Source of the DNA: JABWBH01 sp964526695
Lineage (GTDB): Bacteria; Planctomycetota; Phycisphaerae; UBA1845
DNA: 64,000 nt
Assembly: GCA_964526695.1 (NCBI GenBank)
Contig: CAZGJA010000080.1
Location: 14,207 to 78,206, forward strand
Reading direction: 5' to 3'
The notes below the pieces were generated by a model that worked only from the letters and a program-made list of their open reading frames with translations, was not told where the DNA came from and ran no database searches. How positions within the stretch are numbered: the first letter of the stretch is position 1; the number at the start of each line of letters is the position of its first letter. A program made the translations under genes and the position numbers. This document shows, piece after piece, positions 61,746-64,000 of this stretch.

Positions 61746-63865
61746 CGCTGTTGCTTCTGGCGCTGGCGACAATGCTCCTTTCCGGCTGCGGCGAAAAGCC
61801 GTCCAAGGCCGGCGGCAAGCGCGTGGTGGTGCTGGGCTTTGACGGGATGGATCCGCGACTGGTGCGCCGGCTCATGGAAGAAGGCCGGATGCCCAACTTC
61901 TCGAAGCTGGCCGCGGAGGGCGGGTTGTATGAGTTAGGGACCAGCGTGCCGCCGCAGAGTCCCGTGGCTTGGTCTAACTTCATTGTCGGCGGAGATCCCG
62001 GCGCGCACGGCGTCTTTGACTTCATCCACCGGCAGTTCGAAAAGGGCGAGGTTCATCCGTACTATTCGACGAACCAGACCGTGGACGGCGACAAGCCGTG
62101 GGACGTCATGGGTTACAACGTGCCCATGCCGTGGCAGAAAAGCGGCGAACTTCTGCTCAGCCGCGGCGGCACACCATTTTGGGATTATCTTGACGAACGC
62201 GGCATTCCGTCTGTTCTCTACCGCATTCCGGCGAACTACCCCCCAAGCCCATCCAAGAACGGCTATGTCAAAGCGTTGTCGGGCATGGGCACGACGGACC
62301 TCATGGGAACCCAAGGGACTTTCCAGTGGTTCAGCCCGGAATTTGATCCCGACATGAAGCCGCCCACCGGCGACGGCATTGCCCGACCCCTGACGTTCGA
62401 CCCTGAGACGAAGCGCTGGCACGGGGAAATCGAGGGCATACCCAATCCCATGCTCACCCGGCTTGAAGATCCGGTGATGCGCATCGACCTCTATATTGAG
62501 CCGGACCGCGAGGAAGACACGGCGCGCATCTCCTATGTGAATCGCGGCGCGTACGGGCATGGGGATCAGACAATTGAGTTTCTCTTAAGCGCGGGCGAGT
62601 GGAGCGACTGGAAGCCTCTGGTTTTCCTCCCGTCCAAGCTCGATGTGATGTCCAATGGCGGCGGCAGCAGGGGCATTGTCCGCTTTCTGCTGCGCAAGGC
62701 CGGTTCCGAGCCGGAACTGTACATGTCGCCCATCAACTTCGATCCGGCCGCGCCCTCGGGCAAAGTCACGGAGCCGGACGACTTCGGCGTGGAGCTGGCG
62801 CGCAGCGTCGGGCCGTTCGCCACCAAGGGCTTTGCAGAAGATTTCAAGGCGCGGGAGGCCGAGGCGACCATCGGATTCGGCGAGTACGCCTACAAGATCA
62901 CGCTCTTCGGCGACGAGGAATACAAGACGCAGTCGCAGTTTGTCTTTGACGAAGGCAAGATGCTGCTGAGCCACGCCCTGTCGCAGTACCAGGACGGGTT
63001 CCTGTTCTTCTACTTCTCCAGCTCGGATCTGATCGGGCACATTTTTTATTGGGAGCCGGAGCCGGGCCAGCCGGAGACGTTCACGGACCATCCCGTGCGC
63101 GAGGATGAGGACGCCGAAAAGTACACCAAGGTGCTTCGCGAGGTGTATGTGCAGTGCGACGCCGAGCTGGGCAAGACGAGAGCGGCGCTGCCTGCGGACA
63201 CGACCCTCTTCGTGATGAGCGACCACGGCTTCATGCGATTCAGCCGCAAGCTCAGCCTGAACACTTGGCTTCTGGAGAATGGACTCATCACCCTCAAAGA
63301 CGAGGAAGTTCGCACCGGCAGCCTCAACGATGTGGCGGACTGGTCGAAAACCAAGGCATACAGTCTTGGCCTGAATGCGATTTATTTGAACCTGAAAGGC
63401 CGGGAGCCGTTCGGGAGCGTCGAGCCGCAGGATCGCGAGGCGGTGCTGACGGAACTGACCGACAAGCTGATGGCGGCGCGTGATCCTAAGAACAATCATC
63501 CGGTCGTCAAGACAGTGTACCGCACGGACAAGGTGTATCACGGCGACTACGCGCCGGGCGGGAAGGACGATGCGCACACGCCCGACATTATCGTTGGATT
63601 GCACCGGGAATACGTGGTCCGCCTCGGCGCGCAGGGCGACATCAACAAGAAGTGGATCTACGACAACACCGGCGAGTGGAGCGCCGACCATTGTGTGGCG
63701 GCGGAGCTTGTGCCGGGTATCTTGCTCACCAACCGGAAATTGGCGATTGATGATCCGAATTTGACCGACTTGGCGCCGACCATTCTATCCCAGTTCGGGA
63801 TTTCCAAGCCCGCGAAGATGACGGGTCGAGAGTTGTTCGGCGCGGACCCGGCGGCAAAGCCCTAG
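61550..63865 (+). CDS. alkaline phosphatase superfamily (type I phosphodiesterase-like) lipoprotein 2
   Basis: A 771-residue frame if it starts at ATG 61550 (GAGG 9 nt upstream). The functional part begins with the lipobox FSLLLLALATMLLSGC (Cys80). The 79 residues before it are repeat-encoded, so the true start may be TTG 61751. Catalytic marks mirror the upstream gene: VVVLGFDGMDPRLVRRLMEE, SPVAWSNFIVGG, FYFSSSDLIGHIFYW, LFVMSDHGFMRF, TGEWSADHCVAAELVPG. An inserted beta region (LSPEFDPDMKPP and following) differs. An exported, anchored phosphodiesterase or phosphotransferase of unknown substrate. Confidence 0.85.
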   Translation: MLNAECRMKAVLIGSPCESVGVPAAPVNRLHNKDSSPSGFIPHSPFAIRHSPFSTWHSALGIRHFSLLLLALATMLLSGCGEKPSKAGGKRVVVLGFDGMDPRLVRRLMEEGRMPNFSKLAAEGGLYELGTSVPPQSPVAWSNFIVGGDPGAHGVFDFIHRQFEKGEVHPYYSTNQTVDGDKPWDVMGYNVPMPWQKSGELLLSRGGTPFWDYLDERGIPSVLYRIPANYPPSPSKNGYVKALSGMGTTDLMGTQGTFQWFSPEFDPDMKPPTGDGIARPLTFDPETKRWHGEIEGIPNPMLTRLEDPVMRIDLYIEPDREEDTARISYVNRGAYGHGDQTIEFLLSAGEWSDWKPLVFLPSKLDVMSNGGGSRGIVRFLLRKAGSEPELYMSPINFDPAAPSGKVTEPDDFGVELARSVGPFATKGFAEDFKAREAEATIGFGEYAYKITLFGDEEYKTQSQFVFDEGKMLLSHALSQYQDGFLFFYFSSSDLIGHIFYWEPEPGQPETFTDHPVREDEDAEKYTKVLREVYVQCDAELGKTRAALPADTTLFVMSDHGFMRFSRKLSLNTWLLENGLITLKDEEVRTGSLNDVADWSKTKAYSLGLNAIYLNLKGREPFGSVEPQDREAVLTELTDKLMAARDPKNNHPVVKTVYRTDKVYHGDYAPGGKDDAHTPDIIVGLHREYVVRLGAQGDINKKWIYDNTGEWSADHCVAAELVPGILLTNRKLAIDDPNLTDLAPTILSQFGISKPAKMTGRELFGADPAAKP

Positions 63866-63899
63866 CAGCCCGTGGTAAAAGTCCTCTTGACACATGAAG

Positions 63900-63905
63900 T
63901 ATAAT
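63900..63905 (+). promoter_or_regulatory. TATAAT -10 candidate before the right-edge gene
   Basis: TATAAT lies 43 nt before the ATG at 63949. A TTGACA at 63887-63892 is only 7 bp away, too near to be its -35. Confidence 0.35.
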
Positions 63906-63948
63906 GATCGGAGAAGGGCGTGTCGAAGGCGGGTCATGGAGGACGGCG

Positions 63949-64000
63949 ATGGCGATGGGGCGTCGAGAGTTGGAAGCGCAGGGCGATTTGTGGATTGTGG
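63949..64000 (+). CDS. start of a probable IS transposase (runs off the window)
   Basis: ATG 63949 with GGAGGA about 5 nt upstream opens M-A-M-G-R-R-E-L-E-A-Q-G-D-L-W-I-V at the right edge. The start resembles transposases of the IS1182/ISNCY style (MGRxxERQGDLWI). Only 17 codons are visible, so the call is tentative. A second ATG at 63955 is possible. Confidence 0.45.
   Translation, partial: MAMGRRELEAQGDLWIV

Noticed and set aside
63887..63905. TTGACA and TATAAT as one promoter
   Set aside because: The spacer is only 7 bp; sigma-70 needs about 17. Only the -10 was kept, at low confidence.

Overview
The window is about 66% GC by eye and reads as chromosomal DNA of a planctomycete-like bacterium (Planctomycetota, possibly Phycisphaerae). 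That placement is an inference. It rests on the gene styles present: large secreted Kelch/WEWDG repeat proteins, TMTC-like membrane TPR proteins, PEGA and PilZ proteins, type IV pilus/type II secretion ATPases far from any pilus operon, many short divergently oriented transcription units, and abundant palindromic intergenic repeats. No rRNA, tRNA, CRISPR array or prophage was seen.

Layout. 0-6 kb: a TrmB-like regulator running off the left edge with a palindrome at its start, a PTPS-family enzyme with an ExxHGH motif, an unlisted 56-aa gene beside a conserved hypothetical, a REP-associated transposase inside mirrored palindromes, and two PilZ proteins. 6-15 kb: HU, mnmE (carrying a palindromic repeat inside its G domain), a small lipoprotein, a reprolysin-like secreted protease, a 12-unit WEWDG protein, a triosephosphate isomerase remnant and ribonuclease D. 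15-27 kb: a GspE/PilB ATPase, a PEGA lipoprotein, DsbD, RNase Y, and a tight four-gene run (DnaJ/CbpA, Gly-rich membrane protein, TPR protein, pteridine-reductase-like SDR). 27-35 kb: PilT, then a membrane-anchored GspE homologue that has lost the Walker A lysine, followed 14 bp later by a CvpA-like membrane protein; then a Cys-rich secreted protein and a secreted protein of unknown function. 35-41 kb: a FecCD/BtuCDF-type ABC importer downstream of a membrane TPR protein. 41-49 kb: a sulfotransferase-like P-loop protein and a complete RND tripartite efflux set read as adaptor, pump, outer membrane factor. 49-56 kb: a second membrane TPR protein, then a decayed tract with two sulfatase relics, a second WEWDG gene frameshifted at a G10 run, a nucleotidyltransferase tail and a duplicated tail of the next gene. 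56-64 kb: a PEP-synthase-like protein, two tandem type I phosphodiesterase-like proteins, and the first codons of a probable transposase at the right edge.

How it fits together. PilZ proteins, PilT, GspE/PilB and the GspE pseudo-ATPase suggest c-di-GMP-linked pilus or secretion functions. The PTPS ExxHGH protein and the PTR1/FolM-like reductase suggest a pterin/folate route that may not need FolB. The most distinctive unexplained content is (a) the anchored pseudo-ATPase plus CvpA-like pair, (b) a roughly 100-bp bipartite palindromic element repeated across the window, with other palindrome families that sometimes enter coding sequence, and (c) a C-terminal module shared by three secreted proteins. 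Start sites were chosen from ribosome-binding sites and family length. All database-type statements are from memory, without a search.
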